DNA of 64,000 bases, from positions 1-64,000 of the forward strand of contig NZ_PDKN01000006.1 in NCBI RefSeq assembly GCF_004116335.1. Reading direction: 5' to 3'. The DNA comes from Candidatus Marinarcus aquaticus (GTDB lineage Bacteria; Campylobacterota; Campylobacteria; Campylobacterales; Arcobacteraceae). Made by a program: the position numbers and the translations under genes. Positions 36,963 through 45,715 of this stretch are shown here, in pieces; the first letter of the stretch is position 1, and every line of letters begins with the position of its first letter. Below the pieces are notes generated by a model that was given only the letters and a program-made list of their open reading frames with translations, had not been told where the DNA came from and made no database searches.

Positions 36963-37600
36963 GCAAAGAGGGGTTTAATCTTATTATTGCATTGTTGTAC
37001 TCAGTAAGCATTGCTTTTTCTGAAGTAGAAATATATGTGTTTATCCCCTTGATTTTTTTAGCATTTGTGCATAAAGCGTATCTTCTGGCGATTTTTAAAC
37101 GACTGTTACTTTTGAATGTTTTTATTATCTTCTTAGTTCTTTTTGTTCTATTTCAAGACCATCAAGAGGCTTGGCAACTCTTTTTAAGAACCAATGCAAT
37201 ACTGCTTTTTAATCTTTTTTTGTTTTATCAATCCAAAGGGTATGATATTGTACGAGGCTGTTATGCTTTAAAGATGAACAAAAAGTTTGTGGCACTTTTT
37301 TATGTTACGATCTCTTTAATTGAGTATCTTTTCTGTGAATTGAAAAATGTAAAACAAACAATGAAAATGAGAGGTTTTAGTGCAACGACTTCCATGTTTA
37401 CCTATCAAACTTACGGCAATGTATTTGCACTGCTGTTTATTAAAGTGATTCGAAAAGCACAACACATACAAGAAAGCATGATAACACGTGGTTTTCATGG
37501 AGAGATTTATCTTCTACAAGCACAAAAACTTGTGATGTTAGATTATGCATTAGCACTGCTTGTTGCGATGATGATTTTATTAAAAGGGCTGGCCATATGA
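36959..37600 (+). CDS. nikQ: ECF transporter T-component NikQ (CbiQ-like)
   Basis: A 213-residue membrane coupling subunit with about five helices. The EcfT-type cytoplasmic coupling motif appears as MKMRGFS and MITRGFHGE (A-R-G-like helices that dock on the ATPase). The start is GTG overlapping the nikL stop (GTGA), and the stop overlaps the nikO start (ATGA). It is divergent in sequence, but identified by order and by these paired motifs. Confidence 0.82.
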   Translation: MSKEGFNLIIALLYSVSIAFSEVEIYVFIPLIFLAFVHKAYLLAIFKRLLLLNVFIIFLVLFVLFQDHQEAWQLFLRTNAILLFNLFLFYQSKGYDIVRGCYALKMNKKFVALFYVTISLIEYLFCELKNVKQTMKMRGFSATTSMFTYQTYGNVFALLFIKVIRKAQHIQESMITRGFHGEIYLLQAQKLVMLDYALALLVAMMILLKGLAI

Positions 37601-38247
37601 GTTGTTCATTAAATTTAAGAGAAGTGGGTTATAAAAGTGGTGAAAAAACGCTCTTCGCAGCCATTAATTTAAATGTGGGGCATGAAGAAAAGGTGGCCAT
37701 TGTTGGGGCTAATGGTTGTGGGAAAAGCACACTTCTTCGAATCATTGCAGGTGTACAAGAACCAAGTGAAGGATACTTAGAAATCTTTCATAATAAAATC
37801 ACTGACCTTAAGGCCTTTAAAATCTATCGAAATGATATTGGTTATTTGCCGCAAGATGTCACCAATCACTTTTTATGCCCTACGGTGATTGAAGACGTGA
37901 TGTTTTCCTTGCGAGCTCGAGGGGTAAACAGTGATGATGCAATGCAACAAGCCCATGAAGTCTTAGCGCAATTAGGCATTGAACACTTAAAAGAGCGTGT
38001 GATTTTTGAACTCAGTGGTGGAGAGCAAAAGATTGTGGCTTTAGCTGGACTTTTGGTCTTAGAACCTAAAATTTTGCTTTTGGATGAACCCACCAATGCT
38101 TTGGATGAAAAGAGTGAGAAACGCATTATTGAGATCCTCAATGGCATTAAAAAGTCAATGGTGATTGTCTCTCATCATAAAAGTTTTATCGAACAACTCA
38201 CCCCTACAATTTATAAACTTGAAAATAAAATTTTAGAACCGCTTTAA
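37597..38247 (+). CDS. nikO: ECF nickel transporter ATPase NikO
   Basis: A 216-residue ABC ATPase energising NikM/NikQ. Walker A GANGCGKST, Q-loop LPQDV, signature LSGGEQKIV, Walker B ILLLDEPTNALDE and the H-loop VSHH are all intact. The start overlaps nikQ by 4 bases (ATGA). It completes the five-gene importer; nickel would serve enzymes such as NiFe hydrogenase or urease encoded elsewhere. Confidence 0.92.
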   Translation: MSCSLNLREVGYKSGEKTLFAAINLNVGHEEKVAIVGANGCGKSTLLRIIAGVQEPSEGYLEIFHNKITDLKAFKIYRNDIGYLPQDVTNHFLCPTVIEDVMFSLRARGVNSDDAMQQAHEVLAQLGIEHLKERVIFELSGGEQKIVALAGLLVLEPKILLLDEPTNALDEKSEKRIIEILNGIKKSMVIVSHHKSFIEQLTPTIYKLENKILEPL

Positions 38248-38296
38248 TTGTTGAGTTTTTAGATATACTTCTAAAAATATTAAACAATGGAGAACC

Positions 38297-38782
38297 ATGA
38301 ATTTTAACGCACTTGACAACAGTGTCAAACAAGCTATGCATGAAGAGTTACTGCAATATGCTAACCAATTGGGTGGTATGAACTTTTTTTTACAACTCAT
38401 TGAAAGTATCAAAGCTGAAAAAGTCAATCCTCTTTTAAAACAAAGCAGCACGTTTCACTACCCTAAAGGGAAAATTACTTGGAATAAAATGATTTATAAA
38501 CCAACACTCACTGCTTTGTTTACCGCATTGAAAAAAGAAGATAAACAAGGGGATATGTTACAAGGAACAAATCCAAAAGAGTATAAAAAAATCATGAATA
38601 TGATGAAAACTTTGAAACCTTTAGAGATAAGTATCGAACCTGAAGAACTCGAACCTTTAAGCTTTTTAGTATTGGATACTTCGCAAGAGAAAAAAACAAA
38701 AATTTCATTTTTATTTAAAGTTATTTTCTTTTATAATATTGGCTTTGCAAAACAGGTTTTAACGTATAAAAAAGAGGCTTGA
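38297..38782 (+). CDS. Conserved-looking cytoplasmic protein of unknown function
   Basis: A 161-residue protein, mostly helical and basic (MNFNALDNSVKQAMHEELLQ at the N-terminus), with a middle segment WNKMIYKPTLTALFTAL and an acidic PLEISIEPEELEPLSF stretch. No family was recognised and no signal peptide or membrane helix is convincing. AATGGAGAACC precedes the ATG. It follows nikO by 49 bases and may be cotranscribed, but nothing links it to metal transport. Confidence 0.65.
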   Translation: MNFNALDNSVKQAMHEELLQYANQLGGMNFFLQLIESIKAEKVNPLLKQSSTFHYPKGKITWNKMIYKPTLTALFTALKKEDKQGDMLQGTNPKEYKKIMNMMKTLKPLEISIEPEELEPLSFLVLDTSQEKKTKISFLFKVIFFYNIGFAKQVLTYKKEA

Positions 38783-38824
38783 AGTCTTAAAGAAACTCTT
38801 TTGTGAAAGGTATTATAATAACGC

Positions 38825-39580
38825 ATGATAGAAATCCCAAAAATATTAGAACGAATCAAACTTGACCCTACAAAAGAGTACAAACCTAACTTAGAGACAC
38901 TGCGTCTTTTAGTTAAACACTACATTTTAAATGTACCCTATGAAAATCTTGATTTGGCTTTGAAAAAAGAGTTCAGTGTAAAGCTTGAAGATATCTACTC
39001 TAAGATTGTTTGCTCCAGCCGAGGAGGGATTTGTTATGAATCCAATACTTTGTTTGCATATGTGTTACAACAGTTGGGTTTTGATGTGATTATGATTTTA
39101 GCTAAAGTTGCTGATACGACCTATATTGGCTTTGATTATCCTCATTTAGCACTGTTAGTTACCTTGAACGATGATGAATACCTTGTGGATGTGGCCAATG
39201 GTCAAAATGTACGAGAACCCATGCCTTTACACGATGAGATGTTTATTGCCATTGCTGAGAACAATGAGTATAAAATAGAGCATCAAGAGGGGGTGTATAC
39301 TCTCTTAGTTAATCATCGACACAAAGGGTGGCTTCCACGTTACTTGTTTACCAAAGAGCCCAAATATGTCTCTGACTTTGCGTGTGTTTTTGAAGATGTG
39401 GATGATGAAATCTTCTCACAAGAGGAGATGATGTTAGTCACTCAAGCACTTGAAGATGGACGTATGACCTTGACGCATGAGATGTTGTGTGTTAAAAAAG
39501 AGGGTGAAAAAACGAGCTGGGAAGTGTGCAAAAATAATCGCCAAGAGGTTTTAGAAGAGTATTTTAATATTAAGATTTGA
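38825..39580 (+). CDS. Arylamine N-acetyltransferase
   Basis: A 251-residue NAT-family enzyme transferring acetyl from acetyl-CoA to arylamines or hydrazines. The catalytic triad is visible: Cys70 in RGGICYESN, His107 in DYPHLAL and Asp122 in YLVDVANG. N-terminal NVPYENLDL is also typical. Length is slightly under the usual 260-280. AAAGG lies upstream. Its natural substrate is unknown. The 3' end overlaps the convergent GNAT gene by 11 bases. Confidence 0.92.
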   Translation: MIEIPKILERIKLDPTKEYKPNLETLRLLVKHYILNVPYENLDLALKKEFSVKLEDIYSKIVCSSRGGICYESNTLFAYVLQQLGFDVIMILAKVADTTYIGFDYPHLALLVTLNDDEYLVDVANGQNVREPMPLHDEMFIAIAENNEYKIEHQEGVYTLLVNHRHKGWLPRYLFTKEPKYVSDFACVFEDVDDEIFSQEEMMLVTQALEDGRMTLTHEMLCVKKEGEKTSWEVCKNNRQEVLEEYFNIKI

Positions 39581-40208
39581 TACTCTCCACTCTTTCACAC
39601 AGTTGATCAAAATGAAAACGGTCTTGGAATTTTTCTAAAATCTCTTCATAAATATCCCAACGTTTCTCTTCTAACTCTTGACCATTGTTTTTTAGTTTTT
39701 CATAAATACCTAAAATGGCACTATCTCCAAGTTCAAACAACGAAGCATTTTTAACAATGTCTGGAATTTCATCAATGGTTTCTTTGGGCATTTTATAATC
39801 ACAATAGTATTGTCCCAGATCATTAATACCCCAATACTCTAAGCCCAATTTATTATAAAAACTTAAGGATGAGGAGACACAATACATTTTAAACCGTTCA
39901 ATATTTTGATCAGCTACTTTTTCAAAGAGATAAGCAAACAACATCTTAGCATAGCCTTTGTATCGGTGTGCCTTGGGCGTTAATAAGTTGTGAATGGTGA
40001 GATATTGGTTGTCTTTGGAAATATTGTAAAAAAGATAACAAACGTGTTCCTCTTCATCATCGACCAAACACAAAGGAGGGAATTTTGTCCAGCTAAAATA
40101 GTTGTCCCACCAATCCAAACAGTGCTTACTGAAGTTTAAACTGTCGTAGTCTTCAATGCTTTGTACGGATTCAAAAAATTCATCACGAGTGAGTTCAATT
40201 ATATGCAT
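39570..40208 (-). CDS. GNAT-family acetyltransferase-like protein
   Basis: A 212-residue protein with a GNAT core: the acetyl-CoA-binding segment reads HRYKGYAKMLFAYLFEKV (an R-x-x-G-x-A version of the A motif), preceded by the strand YLTIHNLLTPK and followed by FKMYCVSSSLSFYNKLGLEYWG. The C-terminal 60 residues are charged and helical. The substrate is not predictable. The gene is monocistronic and convergent with the NAT gene. Confidence 0.75.
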   Translation of the reverse strand: MHIIELTRDEFFESVQSIEDYDSLNFSKHCLDWWDNYFSWTKFPPLCLVDDEEEHVCYLFYNISKDNQYLTIHNLLTPKAHRYKGYAKMLFAYLFEKVADQNIERFKMYCVSSSLSFYNKLGLEYWGINDLGQYYCDYKMPKETIDEIPDIVKNASLFELGDSAILGIYEKLKNNGQELEEKRWDIYEEILEKFQDRFHFDQLCERVESIKS

Positions 40209-40290
40209 ATCTGACCTTAGAAAAAAGCCAAAATAGTGATAAAAAGACTTTTTAGAATTAATTACAGTGTAGTCTTTTTAAAGGGGATTG

Positions 40291-41268
40291 TCAAGCATTT
40301 AAGCTGATTTCACATACCACTTGAGCATGGTCACTTTGCAGTAAAGAACCATCTTTGTGCTTTTGCAGATGTTCATCAAGGATTTCATAATTTGTGATTT
40401 TAAATGTAGGCAACCACTCTTTGGTGATAAAAATATAATCAATGATATTGCCATACCCTTGATAGTAACTTGTAGGGGTGCGTTTGACTTCTTTTGCTTC
40501 AGGGTGAGGGTTATACTCTATTGGGGTATGAAGTGTGTAGGCATCTATAAGAAGTGATTCTTTTCTCTTTTCATCATAATATGCACTGTTTGTTAATGCT
40601 TCTAAGCAAATCGAGTATTGTTTGTCATTCATATCTCCCATTAATACAGTAGGAAGTGTCTGCTTTTTTATATCATAATATAAAGAGGTTACTTCACACA
40701 AACGTTGCCGTAAAGCGTTTGAATAGCGGTCTTTTAAAGCTGTTTTGGTTTGCTTTTTTTTAAAAGCCAAGCTGTCTTTTTCTTTAAACGTATACTCAAA
40801 TTCATTGAGACGGTTGGACTTTAAGTGGCACACATAAAGCCAAATATTTTGTTGATTGGGAAGTTCAATCAGTGCTTTGATAGGTTTGCGTGCAAAAACA
40901 GTTTTGGCTTTGTAGTTGTGCTCTTTGAGTGTGGGTTTGTGTACGGGGATTTCTTGAATATCTTTGATGGGATATTTACTGGCAAGTGCAACCACTGTGG
41001 AGGTAAAAATCGTCTCTTTTTCAACGGTGGGTTTATCGACTGTAACAAAATAGTTAAAGCCTGCATCTTTACATAAAGATTGAAGTTCATCAATAGAAAA
41101 AACCTCTTGAAAGCCTATGATATCACACTTCATACGTTTAATTTGTTGGCTAACCCACTCTTTTTTTTCTTGAAACTCTTCATTGGTGAATTGATCTTTT
41201 TTGATATACCATGAAAAAGGGGGCGCCACAAATTGAAAAAGATTAAAGGTACCAAAACGAAGTCTCAT
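40291..41268 (-). CDS. Endonuclease/exonuclease/phosphatase family protein
   Basis: A protein of about 325 residues with the EEP (DNase I-like) fold. Motifs in order are FGTFNLF (Asn), IGFQEVF (metal Glu), VCHLKSNR, VLMGDMNDK (Asp-x-Asn), IDYIFITKEW and SDHAQVVCEI (terminal Asp-His). The start at 41268 (MRLRFGTFN) is preferred; a longer frame to 41331 overlaps the preceding DUF234 gene. Substrates of this family range from DNA to phosphoinositides, and none is indicated. No signal peptide is seen, so it is probably cytoplasmic. Confidence 0.85.
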   Translation of the reverse strand: MRLRFGTFNLFQFVAPPFSWYIKKDQFTNEEFQEKKEWVSQQIKRMKCDIIGFQEVFSIDELQSLCKDAGFNYFVTVDKPTVEKETIFTSTVVALASKYPIKDIQEIPVHKPTLKEHNYKAKTVFARKPIKALIELPNQQNIWLYVCHLKSNRLNEFEYTFKEKDSLAFKKKQTKTALKDRYSNALRQRLCEVTSLYYDIKKQTLPTVLMGDMNDKQYSICLEALTNSAYYDEKRKESLLIDAYTLHTPIEYNPHPEAKEVKRTPTSYYQGYGNIIDYIFITKEWLPTFKITNYEILDEHLQKHKDGSLLQSDHAQVVCEISLNA

Positions 41269-41278
41269 TATGCATACT

Positions 41279-42232
41279 TTATGATAACAAGGCTTTAAGA
41301 CTTTTGGTGGTAAAGAGTTTGAGGTGTTCACCTTTTAGGCTTTTAAGTTCACTTGAAAAGCCTTTTTTTGCAAACAGTACAGTAATATCTGGTGTGAAAT
41401 CTAAATCCTCACATACTTCATGAAGTCGTGTGAGCTCTTTTTTACTCACTTTACTGTCTCGGTATTTACAACTTCCAATAACAATTCTTCCTGATTGTGT
41501 TTTGGCATACAAATCAAGTTCATACTCATCATCCCAGTATCGTTTGGTTTTTTTAATACTCTCTTGCGTAAAACAGTTTTTGATATAGGCATGACAGAGT
41601 TGTTCAAAAATCAAATCAGAGAACTCTTGCTCTCTGTTTTTAAATCGTTCGTAAAACTCACTGTAATCGCCCTCTTTAATCCCTTTAAAGAGTGGCGAGA
41701 TAAATGCAAACCAAAAACGTAAAAAAGGTGATACAAAAAGCACTTTCTCTGAAACGTTTTCATCATCAAATTGATTGGGATGCAATCGAACAGTGGTTTC
41801 AAGCGTAAGCAGTTTCATATCGCACAATTCATCTACGCAGTCAATACCTTCATTAAAAGAGACATTGGCTCGCTTAAATGCAGCATTAGTGCGTCGATCA
41901 CTTAAAGCACATGCACTTAAAATTGAGTGCAATAAAGCATCGCCATCGGTGAGTTTACTGATATCATTTCGTAGAAACTTATATTGGTTTAAAATGTGTG
42001 TTTCAATTAAAGTTGTGAGTGGTAAATTCATATCCAAAACAACATCGGTCCCTCCAAACACAGTGAAGTAAGCAATGGCTTGCTCCATATCTTTGGGTCT
42101 GTTTTGCTCGCAGAAAAGTTTGAATTGCTCTTCAATGGGAAGTGTATGAAATTTGATGATGTAGCCTTTATTTAAGTATTTGATATTATAGCATAGATAA
42201 GTTTTACGTTGAAGTTTGTTATACTTATGCAC
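41279..42232 (-). CDS. DUF234 protein lacking the usual ATPase domain
   Basis: Up to 317 residues corresponding to the C-terminal half of archaeal-type AAA ATPases with a DUF234 nuclease-like domain. A winged-helix-like part (about residues 60-170) is followed by FVSPFLRFWFAFISP and a PD-(D/E)xK-like core with YWDDEYELDLYAKT and IVIGSCKYRDS. The usual Glu before CK is replaced by Ser. No Walker motif is present anywhere. The start is uncertain: the ATG at 42232 leaves 11 bases to the divergent gene, and a TATAAT (about 42184-42189) lies inside the frame. It is cotranscribed with the EEP gene. Confidence 0.6.
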   Translation of the reverse strand: MHKYNKLQRKTYLCYNIKYLNKGYIIKFHTLPIEEQFKLFCEQNRPKDMEQAIAYFTVFGGTDVVLDMNLPLTTLIETHILNQYKFLRNDISKLTDGDALLHSILSACALSDRRTNAAFKRANVSFNEGIDCVDELCDMKLLTLETTVRLHPNQFDDENVSEKVLFVSPFLRFWFAFISPLFKGIKEGDYSEFYERFKNREQEFSDLIFEQLCHAYIKNCFTQESIKKTKRYWDDEYELDLYAKTQSGRIVIGSCKYRDSKVSKKELTRLHEVCEDLDFTPDITVLFAKKGFSSELKSLKGEHLKLFTTKSLKALLS

Positions 42233-42249
42233 TTAAAAAAGGAATGCAG

Positions 42250-43317
42250 GTGAATTTGGTTGGGTTTGATTATATCAATGAAAAGGAGAAACGCTTAGTA
42301 GAGCGCTTTTTGTACAGCTCTGAAGAGAAAAAGTATATTTTAGGCATCAATAAATACACCAAATCTATTGCAAAAGAAGTAGCCATTGATGGCATCATTG
42401 ATGATTTTACTCGAGTACAAAGTTCGCGTAAAAAAGAGATTCTACAAATAGAAGATGTACCCAAAGATGCTCTGATTCTTTCAACTGCAAGTGGCAGTCC
42501 TTTGGAAATTAAAAAGAGTCTGGATGCCTTGGGTTATGAAAATTTCAATTATCTCTCTTTATATAAATACGGCACTCTTCAACTTCCTGATCCCATGTTT
42601 ATGGCTGATTTTAAAGAGGATTTTCTAAATAATAAAGCTGAGTATGAAAAGAGTTATCATCTGCTCTTTGATGAAGAGTCAAAACGAATTTTTGAGAAGG
42701 TTTTGAATTTTAAAATCACCTATGACTTTAGATTTATGCAAGGCTTTACGAACAATCATGAAGCTCAATACTTTGATAAAGATATTATTCCTAATATCAA
42801 AAACATCCGTTTTGTGGATGGCGGTGCGTATGTAGGAGATACGCTTCAAGAGATTATCAAAAATTACCCTGATTATGAAAAGATATACTGTATTGAGCCC
42901 AATAACTTACACATCAATATCGCCAAAAGAGAGTTTGGAGAGTTAAAAAATATTGAGTTTATCAACTGTGGTTTGAGTGATACCACAACCACTGTTGAGC
43001 AATTTCAAGAAGCTCAAAACAACTGCGACCACAACTATCAAGCACTACAAACAGACACGTTGGATAATCTCATAAAAGACAGAGTTGATTACATCAAACT
43101 CGATATTGAAGGGGCAGAACAAGCAGCCTTAAAAGGAGCAAAGCAAACTATTTTAAAATCTCATCCCATCTTAGCTGTGTGTATCTATCATCAAGCACAA
43201 GATTGGTACAAAGTACCGCAGATTGTACTGGGGATACGAGCAGATTATGATGTATATTTAAGGCATTATATGGAGGGCATCTATGAAACCGTTCTTTACT
43301 TCCTTCCTAAAAAGTGA
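42250..43317 (+). CDS. FkbM-family SAM-dependent methyltransferase
   Basis: A protein of about 355 residues. The C-terminal part (residues 190-330) is a class I methyltransferase of FkbM type: the SAM loop is FVDGGAYVGDTL, followed by YCIEPNN, FINCGLSD and VDYIKLDIEGAEQAALKGA. The N-terminal 130 residues form a separate alpha-beta region with a Rossmann-like start (VNLVGFDYINEKEK, ALILSTASGSP). GTG 42250 has AAGGA at good spacing; ATG 42244 is adjacent to it and less likely. Such enzymes often methylate sugars of surface polysaccharides or glycans; the substrate here is unknown. Confidence 0.82.
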   Translation: MNLVGFDYINEKEKRLVERFLYSSEEKKYILGINKYTKSIAKEVAIDGIIDDFTRVQSSRKKEILQIEDVPKDALILSTASGSPLEIKKSLDALGYENFNYLSLYKYGTLQLPDPMFMADFKEDFLNNKAEYEKSYHLLFDEESKRIFEKVLNFKITYDFRFMQGFTNNHEAQYFDKDIIPNIKNIRFVDGGAYVGDTLQEIIKNYPDYEKIYCIEPNNLHINIAKREFGELKNIEFINCGLSDTTTTVEQFQEAQNNCDHNYQALQTDTLDNLIKDRVDYIKLDIEGAEQAALKGAKQTILKSHPILAVCIYHQAQDWYKVPQIVLGIRADYDVYLRHYMEGIYETVLYFLPKK

Positions 43318-43562
43318 GTTTTGAGCGAATCTTAGCGTCAGAAAAATAAATTTACTCAGTCACATACTTTTTGTATGCTCCTTCATCACTTTATTTTCCT
43401 TCCTTGAACTTCATCTAAACACTCACTTTTAATGTTTGTAATGAGATAAAATTGGGCTACGAATTGAAACAGCACCAAGCACTCAAAACAAATTTTCATC
43501 AAATGAGTTCTTTTTTTAGTCTGAAAAGACTATGATATAGACAGAAACAAAGTGCAGGAGAA
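43318..43562. other. Intergenic region with long imperfect inverted repeat
   Basis: Non-coding stretch. aaaagtgagt at the end of the methyltransferase gene can pair with actcactttt near 43423-43432, with inner pairing aaaataaa/tttatttt and an apical hairpin catac-ttttt-gtatg at about 43362-43376. It may be a terminator or a dispersed repeat; a genome search would tell. Confidence 0.4.
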
Positions 43563-43565
43563 GTG

Positions 43566-44075
43566 ATGATAAACAATATTGATGTGGTGTTTTTAGGCGA
43601 CTCTTTACTCGCACGTGCCAAATGGGAACAACTCTTTGTTTCAAAAAAAGTGATTAATCTTGGTGTGGATGGAAGTACCACCAAAGATATCATCTCTCGC
43701 ATGGATAAAGTGGTGGAGTTGCAACCTAAAAACGTGGTTTTACTCGTGGGAATCAATGATTTAAATCTCTATATGCCTCTTGATGAGGTGTTTGAAAACT
43801 ATAAAACCATTGTCGAAAAACTTGATAATCATGGATTTAATGTCATCATCATACAACTTTTGTATACGCAAATGAATGCACTCAATACAAAAGTAACCGT
43901 GTTTAACCAATTTATACAACACTATGTCAAAGAGCACCAAGGTTTAACTCTTTTGAATCTCAATGATATTTTGAGTGAACAAAAGATACTAAAAGAGTGT
44001 TTTACAACTGATGGACTTCATTTGAACACGCCAGCATATGAGGTTATGGCTAAACGTATCGAAAAGCTACTATAA
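43566..44075 (+). CDS. SGNH/GDSL-family hydrolase
   Basis: A protein of about 169 residues with the SGNH blocks: VVFLGDSLLARAKW (block I, nucleophile Ser), the block II glycine in NLGVDGSTT, VLLVGINDLN (block III) and DGLHLN (block V, Asp-x-x-His). It resembles lysophospholipase or acyl-esterase type members. No signal peptide is present, so it acts in the cytoplasm unless exported otherwise. ATG 43566 is chosen over GTG 43563 because AGGAG ends five bases before it. Confidence 0.88.
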   Translation: MINNIDVVFLGDSLLARAKWEQLFVSKKVINLGVDGSTTKDIISRMDKVVELQPKNVVLLVGINDLNLYMPLDEVFENYKTIVEKLDNHGFNVIIIQLLYTQMNALNTKVTVFNQFIQHYVKEHQGLTLLNLNDILSEQKILKECFTTDGLHLNTPAYEVMAKRIEKLL

Positions 44076-44115
44076 TCAGAAAAAGTTTTTAAAAAATCAC
44101 AAATTTATTATATTG

Positions 44116-44134
44116 TAAGAGTTCATTTATTACA
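44116..44134 (+). repeat. Duplicated upstream element, copy 1
   Basis: The 19-base segment taagagttcatttattaca is identical to 45671-45689. The surrounding 60 bases (aaatttat-atatt before, ttaaagga after) are also similar. Both copies lie just before lipoprotein genes and probably hold their promoter. Confidence 0.85.
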
Positions 44135-44162
44135 CTTTCATAATTATAATTAAAGGAAGAGA

Positions 44163-44765
44163 ATGAAAAAGAGTATGTACCTCGTCGTATCAATCTTTTT
44201 GGCACTGCTTTTTAGTGGATGTGCGGGAAGTTATATGGTCAAAGTTCCCAATAACGTGGTTCAACCATCACAAGAGAAAGCAACCATTGTATTTATGCGT
44301 TCGTCATTTGTATTAGCTGCCATTGGTGTAGAGGTATTTGAAGTTAATGATGGAAAACTGTCATTTGTAGGATATTTAGGAAATGGAAGCAAGATTGCGC
44401 ATCAAACAGAACCGGGAGAGAAAGTTTTTATGGCATTTGGCGGGGCGGCTGATTTTATGATTGCAAATGTTAAAGCAGGAAAGACGTACTACTCAATTGT
44501 ACGACCAAACTGGGGTACCGGTGGTTTTGCACCTACACCAATAAGAACCGATGGTACATCAAATTACAATACCGATATGTCTTCATTTAAAAATTGGGTT
44601 GAGAAAACCAAATTGTATACCACTAACCCACAAGAAGCACAAGAGTGGTTTGTAGAAAACAAAGAGAAGTATGTCAAAATATATGATTACTATTGGCCAA
44701 GATTTCAAACGAAAAATAATGCACAAATTGCAGAGAGAACATTGAACCCAGAAGATGGTCTATAA
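44163..44765 (+). CDS. Lipoprotein of unknown function
   Basis: A 200-residue protein with a type II signal peptide and lipobox (LLFSGC, Cys at about residue 20). The mature part has a beta-rich domain with TIVFMRSSFVLAAIGVEVFEV and KVFMAFGGAADFMIANVKAGKTYYSIV, reminiscent of DUF2846-type lipoproteins. It ends with an aromatic segment IYDYYWPRF. AAAGGAAGAGA precedes the ATG. It is first of three lipoprotein genes, and a duplicated upstream element links it to 45716-46528. Confidence 0.8.
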   Translation: MKKSMYLVVSIFLALLFSGCAGSYMVKVPNNVVQPSQEKATIVFMRSSFVLAAIGVEVFEVNDGKLSFVGYLGNGSKIAHQTEPGEKVFMAFGGAADFMIANVKAGKTYYSIVRPNWGTGGFAPTPIRTDGTSNYNTDMSSFKNWVEKTKLYTTNPQEAQEWFVENKEKYVKIYDYYWPRFQTKNNAQIAERTLNPEDGL

Positions 44766-44780
44766 CAGAGTTGTTTAAAC

Positions 44781-45605
44781 ATGAGTTGGATTAAATATGC
44801 ACTCTTAAGCAGTGTATTACTCTTTATTATAGGGTGTGCATCTGCTTCTGTGTACAATGTAAAAACAAAAACGTTTGAAGATGTCTCAACACTTTCAATG
44901 AAAAATGCTATTTTAAATGCAGGAGAGGAGTTGGGATGGATGATGAAAGAGGAATCCTCAAATAGAATCATAGGGCTAATGGCCATCAAAGATTACCAAG
45001 CTAAAATTGCTGTGGAGTATACGACTGATTCTTACAGTATTCAACTGCTTGAAGCAAAAAACATGAAGTATGATGCCCAAAAACAGATGATAAAAAGAGG
45101 CTATAACACATGGATTTTACAGCTTGAAAGCAAAATCGATGGATTGGTGAAACCTTTAAAAATGTCTGCGACACTCCAAAAAAAAGAGTTACAAGCACAC
45201 AAAGATAAAGAAAACCTTGCATCTTTGAAGAGTTCAGAATTAAAAAAACCTGGCAGTAAAGGTTTGGTTTTAGTAGGACAGTTTCATGGAAATCTTCATG
45301 AAATTTATGATGTGATGAATACTCCTATTCCCCAAGCACATACTTTGAAAGAGCTTGAACAAGCAATTTTAACTGCAGGTCGACAACATAATTGGATGAT
45401 GAAAAAACAAGAAGATGGATTTATTCTTGCCAAAAAAATCGTGCGCCATCACGTGGCAATCGTGCGTATTACCTACAGTCAAAAAGAGTACAGTATTACG
45501 TATATTACAAGTGAGAAATTGCACTATCAAACATACCATGTACACCAAAATTATAATATCTGGGTCAAAGAGCTTGAAACAGGTATAAACTTTAATTTAC
45601 AATAA
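44781..45605 (+). CDS. Lipoprotein with two internal repeats, paralogue 1
   Basis: A 274-residue lipoprotein (lipobox FIIGC, Cys about 19). Two homologous domains of about 95 residues are visible: the first runs from YNVKTKTFEDVSTL to LQLESKID, the second from IYDVMNTPIPQAHTL to VKELETGIN. Both contain A-I-L-x-A-G, W-M-M-K, a hydrophobic YSI strand and a Y-N-x-W-x-x-x-L-E end. A charged linker (KKKELQAHKDKENL) separates them. No known family was recognised. It lies 15 bases after the previous gene. Confidence 0.8.
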   Translation: MSWIKYALLSSVLLFIIGCASASVYNVKTKTFEDVSTLSMKNAILNAGEELGWMMKEESSNRIIGLMAIKDYQAKIAVEYTTDSYSIQLLEAKNMKYDAQKQMIKRGYNTWILQLESKIDGLVKPLKMSATLQKKELQAHKDKENLASLKSSELKKPGSKGLVLVGQFHGNLHEIYDVMNTPIPQAHTLKELEQAILTAGRQHNWMMKKQEDGFILAKKIVRHHVAIVRITYSQKEYSITYITSEKLHYQTYHVHQNYNIWVKELETGINFNLQ

Positions 45606-45614
45606 ACCACGTCA

Positions 45615-45643
45615 AAAGACTCATTATTGATAATGAGTCTTTT
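45615..45643 (+). terminator. Intrinsic terminator after lipoprotein paralogue 1
   Basis: 12-bp stem aaagactcatta/taatgagtcttt with loop ttga and a short T end, 9 bases after the stop. Confidence 0.75.
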
Positions 45644-45670
45644 ATAAAACAGTATAAATTTATCATATTC

Positions 45671-45689
45671 TAAGAGTTCATTTATTACA
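45671..45689 (+). repeat. Duplicated upstream element, copy 2
   Basis: Identical 19 bases to 44116-44134, placed 27 bases before the paralogue 2 start compared with 28 before the first lipoprotein gene. Confidence 0.85.
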
Positions 45690-45715
45690 TTTTGTAACTA
45701 TATTAAAGGACAAAC

